From positions 1 through 42,006 of the forward strand of contig JAUWMI010000037.1 in NCBI GenBank assembly GCA_030613245.1: DNA of 42,006 nt. The letters run 5' to 3'. Positions 1 to 8,951 of this stretch are shown in pieces. This stretch comes from Candidatus Sumerlaeota bacterium. Its GTDB lineage: Bacteria; Sumerlaeota; Sumerlaeia; MWCT01; JAUWMI01. Made by a program: the position numbers and the translations under genes. The notes under the pieces were generated by a model. It had not been told where the DNA came from, did no database searches, and saw only the letters and a list, made by a program, of their open reading frames with translations. How positions within the stretch are numbered: position 1 is the first letter of the stretch; the number at the start of each line of letters is the position of its first letter.

Positions 1-480
1 TGGAAGAACCACTCGAAGGTGAAATCGAGGAGATCCAAGTAACAATCTCCGCGAGAGTATAGTTCAAGGTCCCTCCGCCAGAGTTACAGACCTCAAACGT
101 ATCACTGAGTGCGTTCTGACCTTGGGTGCAACTGGGGGTCAAAGTCATGGGATTACGCGAAATCGTCGGTAGTGGAGGATTCACAGTCAAAGTCACATGA
201 ACATATTGCGGTGTGTTGGTTGCTCCTGGGGCGCTGATGGTGATGTCAGCGTCGTAAGTTCCTGCCGAGAGCCCTGATGTGCTGTAGGTGACGGTGTGCG
301 TATTATGCCCGCCTGTGGAAGAACCACCCGATGGCGAAATCGAGGAGATCCAAGTAACAATCTCCGAGAGAGTATAGTTCAAGGTTCCTCCACCAGAGTT
401 CCATATATCGAACGTGTCGCTCGGTGCGTTCTGGCCCTGCGCGCAACTCGGTGTAAGCGTCGACGGATCACGAGAAATCG
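1..480 (-). repeat. Tandem 315-bp coding repeat in the protease C-terminus
   Basis: The block starting at position 1 and the block starting at 316 are near-identical with an offset of exactly 315 bp (105 codons). Each unit encodes a BACON-like beta-sandwich carrying SGGGTLNYTL and VTWISSISPS. The high DNA identity suggests a recent in-frame duplication, and further copies may follow outside the window. Confidence 0.8.
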
Positions 481-3400
481 CCGGTGAAGCCAAGTCATCC
501 CACCATAAATCGTAAGTATTCCCCTGATTGCCATAATAGATCCGGATATAGTAGGCGCCCGAGTTCGGGACCAAACACTCGATGTGCTCATCATTCGTCG
601 TGCTTGCCGAGATCCTGTTGCCGTAGATTGGCGTAAACGCGCTTCCAGAGCTGTCGTACAAGGCAATATCGATGTCGCCCTCGGCGTCAGTGAACGTACA
701 GTCGACAACCACATGTTGATAGTTGGCCGTAATGTCAATCCGGTACCAGTCCTCATCCGCCTGCACGCCGAACCCATCTATGGAAGATAGCCACGTGTTT
801 TCATGCGCGCTCAAGTCGTAGGCTTCGCCGTAGGAATTGTTCGGCTCGTAATTGTCGTCTGGGTCGAAGAACTGAACCAGGAACTCGTCCCAGGTGGAAT
901 TGGCCGTGAAAAGCAGGTTCGCCGGATCGCTTCCCACGTTCATGTAGTTGTCATAATAGTTGTAATTCCCACCCCAACCTAAGTCCTCAAAATCCTGCGT
1001 TGTTCCCGGGAAGTAGATTGTGACGCCGTGGGCATCGTCATGCGGGATATTGTGACCGCCGCTCTGATCCTGATCATGATGACGTTCATAGGCGACAAAT
1101 TCGCTCCCCCCAGAAGTCCCAATGGCATTCCTGAGAGCTATGCACGTAGAACTCAGTTCGGGAATACTGGCCTCAATCTCGCTTGCGAAGTCGTAAAGGT
1201 CCAAGTAACGCGGACCGGTATCATCCCACTCAAAATGCTGGGACGCTACGCGGGCGGCCTCGATTTGAGTCGAATGGCTGGCAGCACGGGTGATCAGGGC
1301 GCTCGCCAGGCTGGACGCTTGCGTCACGACGTCACCGATTTGAGAACATCGGAGTACCGCCAGCGTACTGTTGTCCGTGTCGGCCGCGAAATAGGTATCG
1401 ACGACCTTCTGACCGAAGTTCAAGGCCGTGTCGTCACTATCCAATTGCGACAGAAAGTCGTCGTAGGCCCAGCCGTCCCAAGGCTCCGTTTCCTCGGAAC
1501 CGATCACGAAGTCCGTATAGGTCTCGATTTCATACGCCACTTCAAGCATACCCATGAGGCACGCGTCGAAGCCGACTACATCGAAATTCCCCCCGCCGTT
1601 AAGGTAGGCCAGAGCCGTTCCCAGCTCTTGCGTGCTGAGGTAGTCTCCGTTGTCAACTCCTACGCCCTTTTTGGGGTACTCCTCCTCCAATTCGATCTTC
1701 GTGTCTCCGTAGCCGGTCTCCACGACCACGGTCGGCGCCCAACCAGCTCCGTGATTCCACAGAATGAGGGCCTCATTGTTCGCGGTGCAGTAGGAGCGAG
1801 CATGGGAAACGAAGTCTTGAAGCGTGACGGCTTCTCCCATATTTCGTTCCGACGAACCGATATAGTTATAGATAAGGGTGTCATCGCAGATGCGGTAGAA
1901 CCGAGTGTCCGTCCAGTCGCCATGCGACGTGTCATGTCCGGCTGCGCGATCAAAATAAACGCAGATGGACACTTCGTCGTTGTTCCTGGCCTCCCACATC
2001 TCATTGTAAAAGTCGTCAATGCCAGCGCCTTCCAAGTTATTGTCGGCTGCAAGGTAAACCATCACCAGCCACTGCGGTCGCTTGACGGTGAGATTTCGCC
2101 CAAGCGAGCAAGCCTGATAAGTGCCGCTTCCGTCGTAACGAGCGCGAATCGAGTACGTGTCGGCGCTGAGCGACGTGGGCGCTGTGTAGTACACGCTCGC
2201 AATGCCGTTACCGTCGGTCACGAAACTTGTCCCCGAAATCCCGTCGTCGGGGATTTCATGCCAAGAGCTCGAGTAGTAAATGTCAAAGTGGACGGTTTCT
2301 CCGGGTATATCGTTATAGAATGGTGGGTTGTCTCGCTCGAGTTTCGCTTCCAGGAGAATTGGAATCCCGATCTTGCAGGTCTTGTCGACGAAGTGGTCCC
2401 CACGGAACCGGGTGGGCAGGGAGGCTGTCACTACCGTCAACTCGATTGCATAGGCATTAATAATTCCATCGTCATTATATTCGTCAATCTGAGCATAATA
2501 CGTACCGGTGTCGAGCGTTATTGTGATACGCGAGAAATTTCCAGCTCCGCCGTCGTCGTCATAATCGATCTCCGTTATCGAAGAATCGTAAAGCCACATG
2601 CGAGTATCGCCCGAGGGTCCGACGGTCTCTAATATCACGTCCGACGGTTCTGTAAGGTTGAACCAAATCCAGTCCTCGTCGCCAATCGGCGCGATGCTGT
2701 GTGCGGCTGAAGTCGAGTTTGGCGCCATTTCAGTTGCTTCATCCCATGAATTATCGGGCTCAAACATGTCTCCACCCAATGTGACGGTAAATTGATTTGT
2801 TTTCTCCAGGTAGTCCCAACTGGGCTCCACACCAATGGTTTCCCATAGCCCCCATGCTACGTCATAACTGCCCGCCTCGGCGTTTGGCGGGACATCAAAA
2901 TAGCGGGAATGAGTCGAGTTTCCTGGCGGCGCAGTTATGTACGTGTCATTGGAGGGATCGTCTATCCAAGTGCCCGTGCCATTCTTGCGGATCGACGCTC
3001 CCAGCCCCACCGTCACATTGCTGCCGTTCGGATTGTACACGCCGTAATACACCGTAAGACGTTCCCCCGGCGCACGCGTCGTTGGCGAGACGTAGCACCC
3101 TGAGTTTATGAGAGTAGGTGGTTGATCGCCTACATATTTTCGCAAGAGGACATCATCAACAAACGGACCATCATCAACATTAGATCCATCGCTATTGAAA
3201 ATGAATGCTATCCAAACCTGGGATTGCCCGCACAGATTGCCGAGTGTCGGCACTGATGTAAGATCAAAAGATTTAAACTTCCACCCACCTGAGTCACCGC
3301 TAACCTGATACCCATAAAAGTTAACACCGTTGACCGATGCCAACCATTTAAAGTAGTCATAGTTGAGTTCTGATTGGTTCCAATAATAAAACTCCAGTAC

Positions 3401-4147
3401 AGATTGGTTCGCGTCAGCCAAACTAAATGGACCATAGGTCATCCATGACTTGCAGTTGTTCGGATAGTAATAATACTGAGGGTCGAGCCCATTGGCGCCC
3501 CCATTGGCACACCACGCACTCCAACTGCCATTGTGGGGCTTGTAGTTGTCATCATCCCAGTAGTATTCTCCGTTCGTACTGCCGTCATTATCAAACACGC
3601 TCCAACTACCCGAAGGAAAAGCCCCTTCAAAGGTCTCTGTTATAATGGTCTGCCAGCCCGATGAAAGCAATCCAAAGGACTTTTCTTCCGAATAGGGCTT
3701 GAACTCGTCATTGTCCGGCCATGGAAGTGAAGAAACCAATGACTCCCTTTCAGCAACACCATAAACCGGTTCTTGTTCCAAGGAATTATTTGAGAAATTG
3801 AAATCCGGGATCACCTTGAAGTTTCCTTCGCCCCAATTTGAAAGATTCTTACTATGTTGGACCGGAAGCATTGTATTTAGGATCGAGCCTCTTTCGGCGT
3901 TAATAGTATTATCCCAAATCTCCCAATTTTCGGTTATTGAGCAGGGCGTATGGTGTGCTAACTGAGCAGGATCGCTTGGCCTCGTCTCATTAGTTGACTG
4001 CTCCGTGGCTTTTATTCTTTCCGGGGCCTTCGGCTGCGCCAGCGCTTCTGGCAACGTGCCACACAAGAAAGAATAGACAACAGCAAGGTAGGAAAGCAAA
4101 ACGATCCTAGAAGAAATCTTGTTCAATTCCAGTCTTAGGTAAAACAT
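1..4147 (-). CDS. Secreted multidomain C11 (clostripain-family) cysteine protease, 3' end outside window
   Basis: The frame stays open from ATG 4147 to the window edge, giving 1382 residues without the C-terminus. The ATG follows GGAGG at a normal distance and begins a signal peptide ending near ALAQ (about residues 1-38). Rough domain order: a lectin/MAM-like beta-sandwich (about 140-310); a pre-peptidase C-terminal (PPC) domain (about 459-564, DEDW motif); an Ig-like stretch (574-686); the C11 catalytic domain (about 687-1050); a second PPC domain (about 1095-1205, DEDWY); then two BACON-like repeats of 105 residues. The catalytic domain shows LVMVYLAADNNLE, NHGAGW (His799) and DACLM (Cys863), the C11 dyad. 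C11 enzymes usually cleave after Arg or Lys. The protein is probably exported and degrades extracellular protein; the accessory domains likely bind substrate or surface. The family call is firm, the substrate is unknown. Confidence 0.92.
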   Translation of the reverse strand, partial: MFYLRLELNKISSRIVLLSYLAVVYSFLCGTLPEALAQPKAPERIKATEQSTNETRPSDPAQLAHHTPCSITENWEIWDNTINAERGSILNTMLPVQHSKNLSNWGEGNFKVIPDFNFSNNSLEQEPVYGVAERESLVSSLPWPDNDEFKPYSEEKSFGLLSSGWQTIITETFEGAFPSGSWSVFDNDGSTNGEYYWDDDNYKPHNGSWSAWCANGGANGLDPQYYYYPNNCKSWMTYGPFSLADANQSVLEFYYWNQSELNYDYFKWLASVNGVNFYGYQVSGDSGGWKFKSFDLTSVPTLGNLCGQSQVWIAFIFNSDGSNVDDGPFVDDVLLRKYVGDQPPTLINSGCYVSPTTRAPGERLTVYYGVYNPNGSNVTVGLGASIRKNGTGTWIDDPSNDTYITAPPGNSTHSRYFDVPPNAEAGSYDVAWGLWETIGVEPSWDYLEKTNQFTVTLGGDMFEPDNSWDEATEMAPNSTSAAHSIAPIGDEDWIWFNLTEPSDVILETVGPSGDTRMWLYDSSITEIDYDDDGGAGNFSRITITLDTGTYYAQIDEYNDDGIINAYAIELTVVTASLPTRFRGDHFVDKTCKIGIPILLEAKLERDNPPFYNDIPGETVHFDIYYSSSWHEIPDDGISGTSFVTDGNGIASVYYTAPTSLSADTYSIRARYDGSGTYQACSLGRNLTVKRPQWLVMVYLAADNNLEGAGIDDFYNEMWEARNNDEVSICVYFDRAAGHDTSHGDWTDTRFYRICDDTLIYNYIGSSERNMGEAVTLQDFVSHARSYCTANNEALILWNHGAGWAPTVVVETGYGDTKIELEEEYPKKGVGVDNGDYLSTQELGTALAYLNGGGNFDVVGFDACLMGMLEVAYEIETYTDFVIGSEETEPWDGWAYDDFLSQLDSDDTALNFGQKVVDTYFAADTDNSTLAVLRCSQIGDVVTQASSLASALITRAASHSTQIEAARVASQHFEWDDTGPRYLDLYDFASEIEASIPELSSTCIALRNAIGTSGGSEFVAYERHHDQDQSGGHNIPHDDAHGVTIYFPGTTQDFEDLGWGGNYNYYDNYMNVGSDPANLLFTANSTWDEFLVQFFDPDDNYEPNNSYGEAYDLSAHENTWLSSIDGFGVQADEDWYRIDITANYQHVVVDCTFTDAEGDIDIALYDSSGSAFTPIYGNRISASTTNDEHIECLVPNSGAYYIRIYYGNQGNTYDLWWDDLASPAISRDPSTLTPSCAQGQNAPSDTFDIWNSGGGTLNYTLSEIVTWISSISPSGGSSTGGHNTHTVTYSTSGLSAGTYDADITISAPGATNTPQYVHVTLTVNPPLPTISRNPMTLTPSCTQGQNALSDTFEVCNSGGGTLNYTLAEIVTWISSISPSSGSS

Positions 4148-4681
4148 CCCTCGCACCTCCAACTTGGGATAAACAGATACTTCCTGTATTCATCTTCTTG
4201 CCCTTCCAGACGTCTCACGGCGAACAGCAGACATGGACCGGTCCGGAAGATATCCGGCCCTTGTGTCGGATCAGCCCTTTGTCTATCATACAATCCATGA
4301 AAGTGTCCCCATTTCTTTCGTGTTGCGATCTACTTTTTAGGGAAACGCCCAAGCGCACTTGCAGGTTTTGAAACACAGCTCTCGCTTCCAAGGTCGTGCC
4401 TTTTGTTTCTACAGTACGGGTATAAGGATATTGCCTGACCGACCCTCTTTGCCTTTACTAACCTCCATGATCCGGTATTCTAACTTACGGCCGCCGACCT
4501 GACACGTGAGCGTCGCTTCGTTAATAATAATCATAAAATCAATTTCAAAATTTCGAACGTACTCGCTAACCACTAGGAACCGGGAATGGAGAAGTTCTGC
4601 GGGAAAGGAGAATTTGAGCTTCAGCAAGAGCCCGAGTTAAACATAATGGGAAATATCGATAGATATTCTTTCGCAACAGCC

Positions 4682-4710
4682 TTCATATCCTTATAACATT
4701 GCCCTGTCAA
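4682..4710 (-). promoter_or_regulatory. Possible sigma-70 promoter for the C11 protease gene
   Basis: Read on the minus strand, TTGACA (4710-4705) and TATGAA (4687-4682) are separated by exactly 17 bp. The -35 is perfect and the -10 matches four of six bases. It points towards the protease start, about 530 bp away, which would mean a long leader. It is the best such pair I saw in this spacer, but chance is possible. Confidence 0.35.
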
Positions 4711-4997
4711 TCTTTTTTTACAGAAATTGAAATTATTAGTCATTAATTTCGGCAATCCCTGCCAGGACGTCTTTGTTCAGACGAAGACGCAGTAATGACC
4801 CTCATTGTTACTTGAATCTGAAATGTTGCCCAGCCTGAAATAATGAGTAAGAGCGACTGTCTATTTGGCCAAAGGCCGTTCATGTCCAAGCCGCGGGCGT
4901 GGCACCGTAACCTGCAGAGGCGTTTTATCCGTCATTCCTGAAGAATCCGGGAGCTCGAGGAGATTTCCTTTTAACTTCCTGGCGGTTAGAAATAAAG

Positions 4998-5034
4998 ATG
5001 GGCGAGAGACTCAGAAAGAAGATCTCTCGCCCAT
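4998..5034 (-). terminator. 12-bp perfect stem-loop, probable terminator after the HEAT gene
   Basis: ATGGGCGAGAGA (4998-5009) pairs perfectly with TCTCTCGCCCAT (5023-5034) around a 13-nt loop. On the minus strand it is followed by CTTTATTTC and on the plus strand by TCTTTT, so it could work both ways. It lies about 180 bp past the HEAT gene stop, with no gene reading in from the left, so the minus-strand role is more likely. Confidence 0.5.
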
Positions 5035-5211
5035 TCTTTTGATATGGCACAAGTCTACTGTTTTTGTGGTTTAGCTGCGAGGGCGATACTGGCACCTGCG
5101 TCGTCGTAGCTAGACCTGGGTGTCTGACCAAAACGCTGCTTCAAGATATCCAAATTTCACTAATGGAAAGTATACAAAAAAGCTGGATTGACTAGCGCCA
5201 CAATTATAGCA

Positions 5212-8200
5212 TTATCTTTCTATTTTCTTAAGCGCCTCTTCCGCGGCCTTACGCACATACTGGTTATTATCTTTAAGCGACACCTTGAGTGGATCAATAG
5301 CCCGTGGATCATTGATCTCTCCCAGAGCCATGACCGCCGCCACACGCACGTGCCATGAGGAATCCCAAAGACAGGCAGCCAGAGGCTCTATGGCGCGTGG
5401 ATCCTTCAGTTCGCCTAATGCTTTTGCCGCTGCTTGAATCACTGAACCTTTGTCCTTAAGGCGAGCAATGAGCGGTTCCACTGCACGAGCATCCTGAAGT
5501 TTCCCCAGCGCATATGCTGCAGTTTTGCGCATATCCAGATTATCATCATCAAGACAATCAATAAGAGGGTCTACAGCACGCTTGTCCCCAAGTTCCCCCA
5601 AAGCCTCAGCTGCGGCGCTTCGAGCCTCATGATTCTCATCTTTAAGAATGGCTATTAGTGGCTCCACGGCACGTGGTTCCTGCATCTCTCCGAGTACCTT
5701 AACCGCCACCTTGCTTACTGAGCTTTCGTCATGAATACATGCAATGATTGGCTCTACTGCACCTGGATCCTTAAATTTCCCAAGTGCATATACCGCCGCA
5801 GCACGAATATCCGCATTCTCGTCTTTGAGGCAGGCAATGAGCGGATCCGACCCCCGCAAATCTTCAAGTTTCCCAAGGCTGTATACCGCAGTCGCTCGCA
5901 TATCCGGATTCTCATCCTTAAGACAGACAATTAAGGGTTCCACCGCCCGCACATCCTTCAACTCTCCAAGTGCACGGGCCGCTGCTAGACGGACATATGA
6001 TTCTTTATCATTAAGGCATGCAATAAGAGGCTCAACGGCGCGCTTATCCTTTAATTCCTTGAGCGCACGGACCGCTGCATTTTGCACCTGCCGACTCTCA
6101 TCTTTAAGACAGGCACATAATGCTTCCGTGGCACGGGGATCCTTAATCTGCCCAAGGGCGCTCGCCGCCACACAGCGTACAGATGGTTCCTTGTCTTTAA
6201 GGCGGCCGATCAGCGGCTCCACACCGCGGGCATCCTTGAGTACTCCAAGCGCTATTGCCGCATGGTCGCGAACATGTGTATCCTTGTCCTCAAGACATAT
6301 AATCAGTGGCTCAACGGCACGGGTATCCTTGAGTTCCGAAAGGGCATATGCAGCTGCTACACGCACATTGGGATCTCTCTTCTTAAGACAAGCGACTAGT
6401 GGTTGAAGGGCTGGTTTGCCAATCTGAGCCAGTGCCCATGCTGCTTCGCTGCGCACTTGACCGACTTTATCTTTAAGGCAGGCAATTAGCGGCTCTATGG
6501 CACGAGCATCCTTGAGAAATGCAAGTGTACATGCCGCTCTGTTGCGCATAAATGCGTCCTTGTGTCTCAGGCAGGCAACTAGTGGTTTTATCGCTGGCTT
6601 GCCAATTTCGGACAGCGCATCAATTGCCGTCGACCGCACCCTGAAATCGTCATCGTTGAGGCATGCAATCAAGGGCTTCACCGCGCGGGCATTTCTGAAC
6701 GCCCCAAGGGCTTCGGCTGCATGAAGGCGCACCCACCAATCCTCATCTTTAAGACAGCCAATAATTGGCTTTATAGCGCTGAAGTCATTAAGAACGCTAA
6801 TGGCATAAACAGCTGTTCCTCTTACATTGCGGTCTGAATCTTTAAGACATGCAATGAGTGGTTTAAGCGCCTGGGCATCTCTGAGCTCCCCAAGTGCTTG
6901 CGCTGCCGTTACTCGTACGTGCGCATCTCTGTCCTCAAGGCAAGCAATGAGCGGCTTTACTGCGCGTGCATCCTTGAGCTCGCCAAGGGCTCTTGCAGCG
7001 GAACTTCTCACGCCAGCGGCATTGTCCTTAAGGCATGCAATAAGAGGCTCTACGGCTGGTTCACCAATGCTAACTAGTACCCGCACCACCTTTTCGCGCA
7101 CCCTCCAGTCCTCGCGCCTGAGGAAGCCAATCAGCGGCTCAACAGCGGGTTTGCCCAAACTTGCAAGTTTGTACCATTTCCTCTGTACAACAGAGTAGGC
7201 TAATTTTTCGCTCTCCGAGGAAGGCTCATAACCTAGTTCGCGCAAGGAGTTAACCGCTGCCTTGACCACGTCAGGATTCTCATCTTCAAGACAGATAGTA
7301 AGCGGTTCTATGGCACGTGCATCCTTGTATGTACTGAGAGCTATCGCAGCCTCTTCACGCACGGCATCATTCTCATCACTAAGGCAGAAGATAAGGGGCT
7401 CCACTGCACGTACGTTACCTAGCTCGCTGAGAGCTTGAGCCGCTGCCCAGCGGATACGGGCCTCTGGGCGTCTTAAACATGCAATGAGAGGCTCTACTGC
7501 ACGCGCGTCTTTGAGTTTCCCAAGGGCGATTATGACCTCCTTATCCACAAACGTGCCCTTAAGACATCTGATCAGCGGTTCTACCGCCCGTTTATCCTTG
7601 ATTTTCGCAAGAGCTATTGCTGCGTCGTCCTGTACATAATCATCGTTAAGACATCCAATTAGTGGCTCTACGGCGCGAGCATCTTTCAGCTCCCCGAGCG
7701 CTATTATAGCTACCTGTCGAACAAACCAGTCTTCATCCTTAATGCAGGCAAGCAGCGGTTCTACTGCGCGCGTATCCTTGATTTTTGTAAGAGCTATTGC
7801 TGCCTCGTCCTTTACATAACCATCTTTAAGACATCCAATTAGTGGCTCTACGGCGCGAGCATCTTTCAGCTCTCCGAGCGCTATTACAACTTCCTGTCGC
7901 ACAGTCCAGTATTCATCCTTAATGCGGGCAAGCAGCGGTTCCACCGCACGCATATCCTTGAGCATTCCGAGCGCCTTTGCTGCCTCCTCGCGCACTCCAT
8001 AGTTTTCATCTCTAAGGCACCTGATAAATGGTTCAACTGTGCGAGCATCCATGTGTTCTCTTAATTTCTGAACTGTTATCTTTCGTATGTACCCCCGTTC
8101 ATCTTTCAGTTTTTCAATTAGCTCGTCAACCTCATCAGCAAAGCTTATGCTGATAACACAAAGAAACAGTGCGGATAACATCAATCTCGTACGGACGGAT

Positions 8201-8214
8201 AGTTTTGCCTGCAT
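5212..8214 (-). CDS. Secreted HEAT-repeat (PBS-lyase-like) protein, 1000 aa
   Basis: Residues 1-26 form a Sec signal peptide (hydrophobic LMLSALFLCVISISFA). The rest is about 30 HEAT/EZ-HEAT units of roughly 31 residues, with consensus DARAVEPLIACLKDE followed by VRxxAAxALGEL. No other domain is visible. Such arrays form alpha-solenoids that bind protein partners, so this is probably an exported scaffold rather than an enzyme; the PBS-lyase name reflects repeat homology only. The start ATG is preceded by AGGGAG. The gene is alone on its transcript, with spacers on both sides. A few units carry IGKPA or IGEPA in place of the DARA loop, and residues around 325-360 break the pattern and may be a hinge. 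The partner is unknown. Confidence 0.95.
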   Translation of the reverse strand: MQAKLSVRTRLMLSALFLCVISISFADEVDELIEKLKDERGYIRKITVQKLREHMDARTVEPFIRCLRDENYGVREEAAKALGMLKDMRAVEPLLARIKDEYWTVRQEVVIALGELKDARAVEPLIGCLKDGYVKDEAAIALTKIKDTRAVEPLLACIKDEDWFVRQVAIIALGELKDARAVEPLIGCLNDDYVQDDAAIALAKIKDKRAVEPLIRCLKGTFVDKEVIIALGKLKDARAVEPLIACLRRPEARIRWAAAQALSELGNVRAVEPLIFCLSDENDAVREEAAIALSTYKDARAIEPLTICLEDENPDVVKAAVNSLRELGYEPSSESEKLAYSVVQRKWYKLASLGKPAVEPLIGFLRREDWRVREKVVRVLVSIGEPAVEPLIACLKDNAAGVRSSAARALGELKDARAVKPLIACLEDRDAHVRVTAAQALGELRDAQALKPLIACLKDSDRNVRGTAVYAISVLNDFSAIKPIIGCLKDEDWWVRLHAAEALGAFRNARAVKPLIACLNDDDFRVRSTAIDALSEIGKPAIKPLVACLRHKDAFMRNRAACTLAFLKDARAIEPLIACLKDKVGQVRSEAAWALAQIGKPALQPLVACLKKRDPNVRVAAAYALSELKDTRAVEPLIICLEDKDTHVRDHAAIALGVLKDARGVEPLIGRLKDKEPSVRCVAASALGQIKDPRATEALCACLKDESRQVQNAAVRALKELKDKRAVEPLIACLNDKESYVRLAAARALGELKDVRAVEPLIVCLKDENPDMRATAVYSLGKLEDLRGSDPLIACLKDENADIRAAAVYALGKFKDPGAVEPIIACIHDESSVSKVAVKVLGEMQEPRAVEPLIAILKDENHEARSAAAEALGELGDKRAVDPLIDCLDDDNLDMRKTAAYALGKLQDARAVEPLIARLKDKGSVIQAAAKALGELKDPRAIEPLAACLWDSSWHVRVAAVMALGEINDPRAIDPLKVSLKDNNQYVRKAAEEALKKIER
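7611..7970 (-). repeat. Recent 180-bp duplication inside the HEAT array
   Basis: The block starting at 7611 and the block starting at 7791 are nearly identical at DNA level, offset by 180 bp (60 codons, two HEAT units). Other units of the array agree at protein level but not at DNA level, so this pair duplicated recently. Confidence 0.7.
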
Positions 8215-8951
8215 TTTTGCTTCTCCCTCTTTCTATCTTATCTAAAAAAGCCCCGGCATAATGACTTAGCAAACACCGTCACTGTTTGATTACATTTTTC
8301 TATAACGCATCATAATGCATATTTGTGCTATAAAGTCAATAGTATTTGCAGAAAGCATCATGATCTCGTGTGATAATATACCAATTGATCCCACCATTGC
8401 CCGTTAGCGCAATTTGTCCAATTCTGCGTATTATGCTGTCATTTAATTCACAGCAGAAAAGACTCCTTTGCACTTGACCAGCATATGTATATCATGGCCG
8501 AGGAGAGGCTATTCTAGCCAGAAGAAAACAGGCGGCATGAAAAACCATACAAGAACGACGAATATTGAATTTTCAATTGACGTTATGACCCGAACTGGGT
8601 CAATTTTTAGCATGCAAACTACACATTGTTTTTGGCCGCAAAGTGTTCAAAAAGATTGACGATGTACATCACTTCATAACTGGGCGTGAACCTATCCTCG
8701 CGGCGGGAACTACATATTATTTCTACTCACAAGGTGTCCACACATGTCCGTTTTAGGAACATTTTACAGAGACAGCGTACAGGGTTACTTTCCGTATTCG
8801 GTATTGATTCTAGATTCTTTATCCTTGTGGAGCAGACCGGATTTTAGCAGATGAACTCGGCCTCGCAAGTTCTCCTGAGATTTCATCCCAAGTCTCATAA
8901 ATCCAGTAACTCATGTAAACTTGGATATAATTTAGGATACTAATTTCTGTA
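8215..8951. other. Spacer between the HEAT gene and the island
   Basis: About 740 bp with no supported gene; the longest frame (63 codons at 8468) has no ribosome site and no recognisable composition. A minus-strand TTGACT (8339-8334) and TATGAT (8314-8309) pair with a long 19-bp gap could be the HEAT promoter. A short hairpin TGACCC/GGGTCA at 8586-8602 is followed by ATTTTTA. This is the downstream edge of the repair/defence island. Confidence 0.5.

Larger units (their letters stand above)
4148..5211. other. Gene-free spacer between the protease and HEAT genes
   Basis: About 1060 bp without a convincing gene. Open frames here are 60-75 codons, lack good ribosome sites and have unlikely composition. 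It holds the candidate promoter at 4682-4710 and the hairpin at 4998-5034. Nothing else stands out. Confidence 0.6.

Noticed and set aside
1028-2632. A 534-codon plus-strand open frame opposite the protease gene
   Set aside because: The minus strand here encodes the C11 catalytic domain with His799 and Cys863 intact. The plus-strand frame has no ribosome site, signal or recognisable domain and is a codon-bias shadow.
4409-4627. A 72-codon minus-strand frame in the spacer after the protease start
   Set aside because: No Shine-Dalgarno site and no domain; it overlaps the likely leader or promoter region.
5744-7198. Plus-strand repetitive frames opposite the HEAT gene
   Set aside because: They mirror the HEAT repeats, are Ser/Arg/Ala-rich and have no initiation site; they are shadows of the repeat DNA.
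5212-8214. Regular repeats that might be taken for a CRISPR array
   Set aside because: The spacing of about 93 bp is coding, repeats are degenerate, there is no constant repeat with unique spacers, and the translation is a clean HEAT array. No CRISPR was seen anywhere in the window.
8468-8659. A 63-codon plus-strand frame between the HEAT and nuclease genes
   Set aside because: No ribosome site, odd composition and no similarity to any protein I know.
8725-8770. A TGTCC-repeat segment resembling an insertion sequence end
   Set aside because: The TGTCCACACATGTCCG stretch has no partner inverted repeat and no transposase nearby; chance is as likely.
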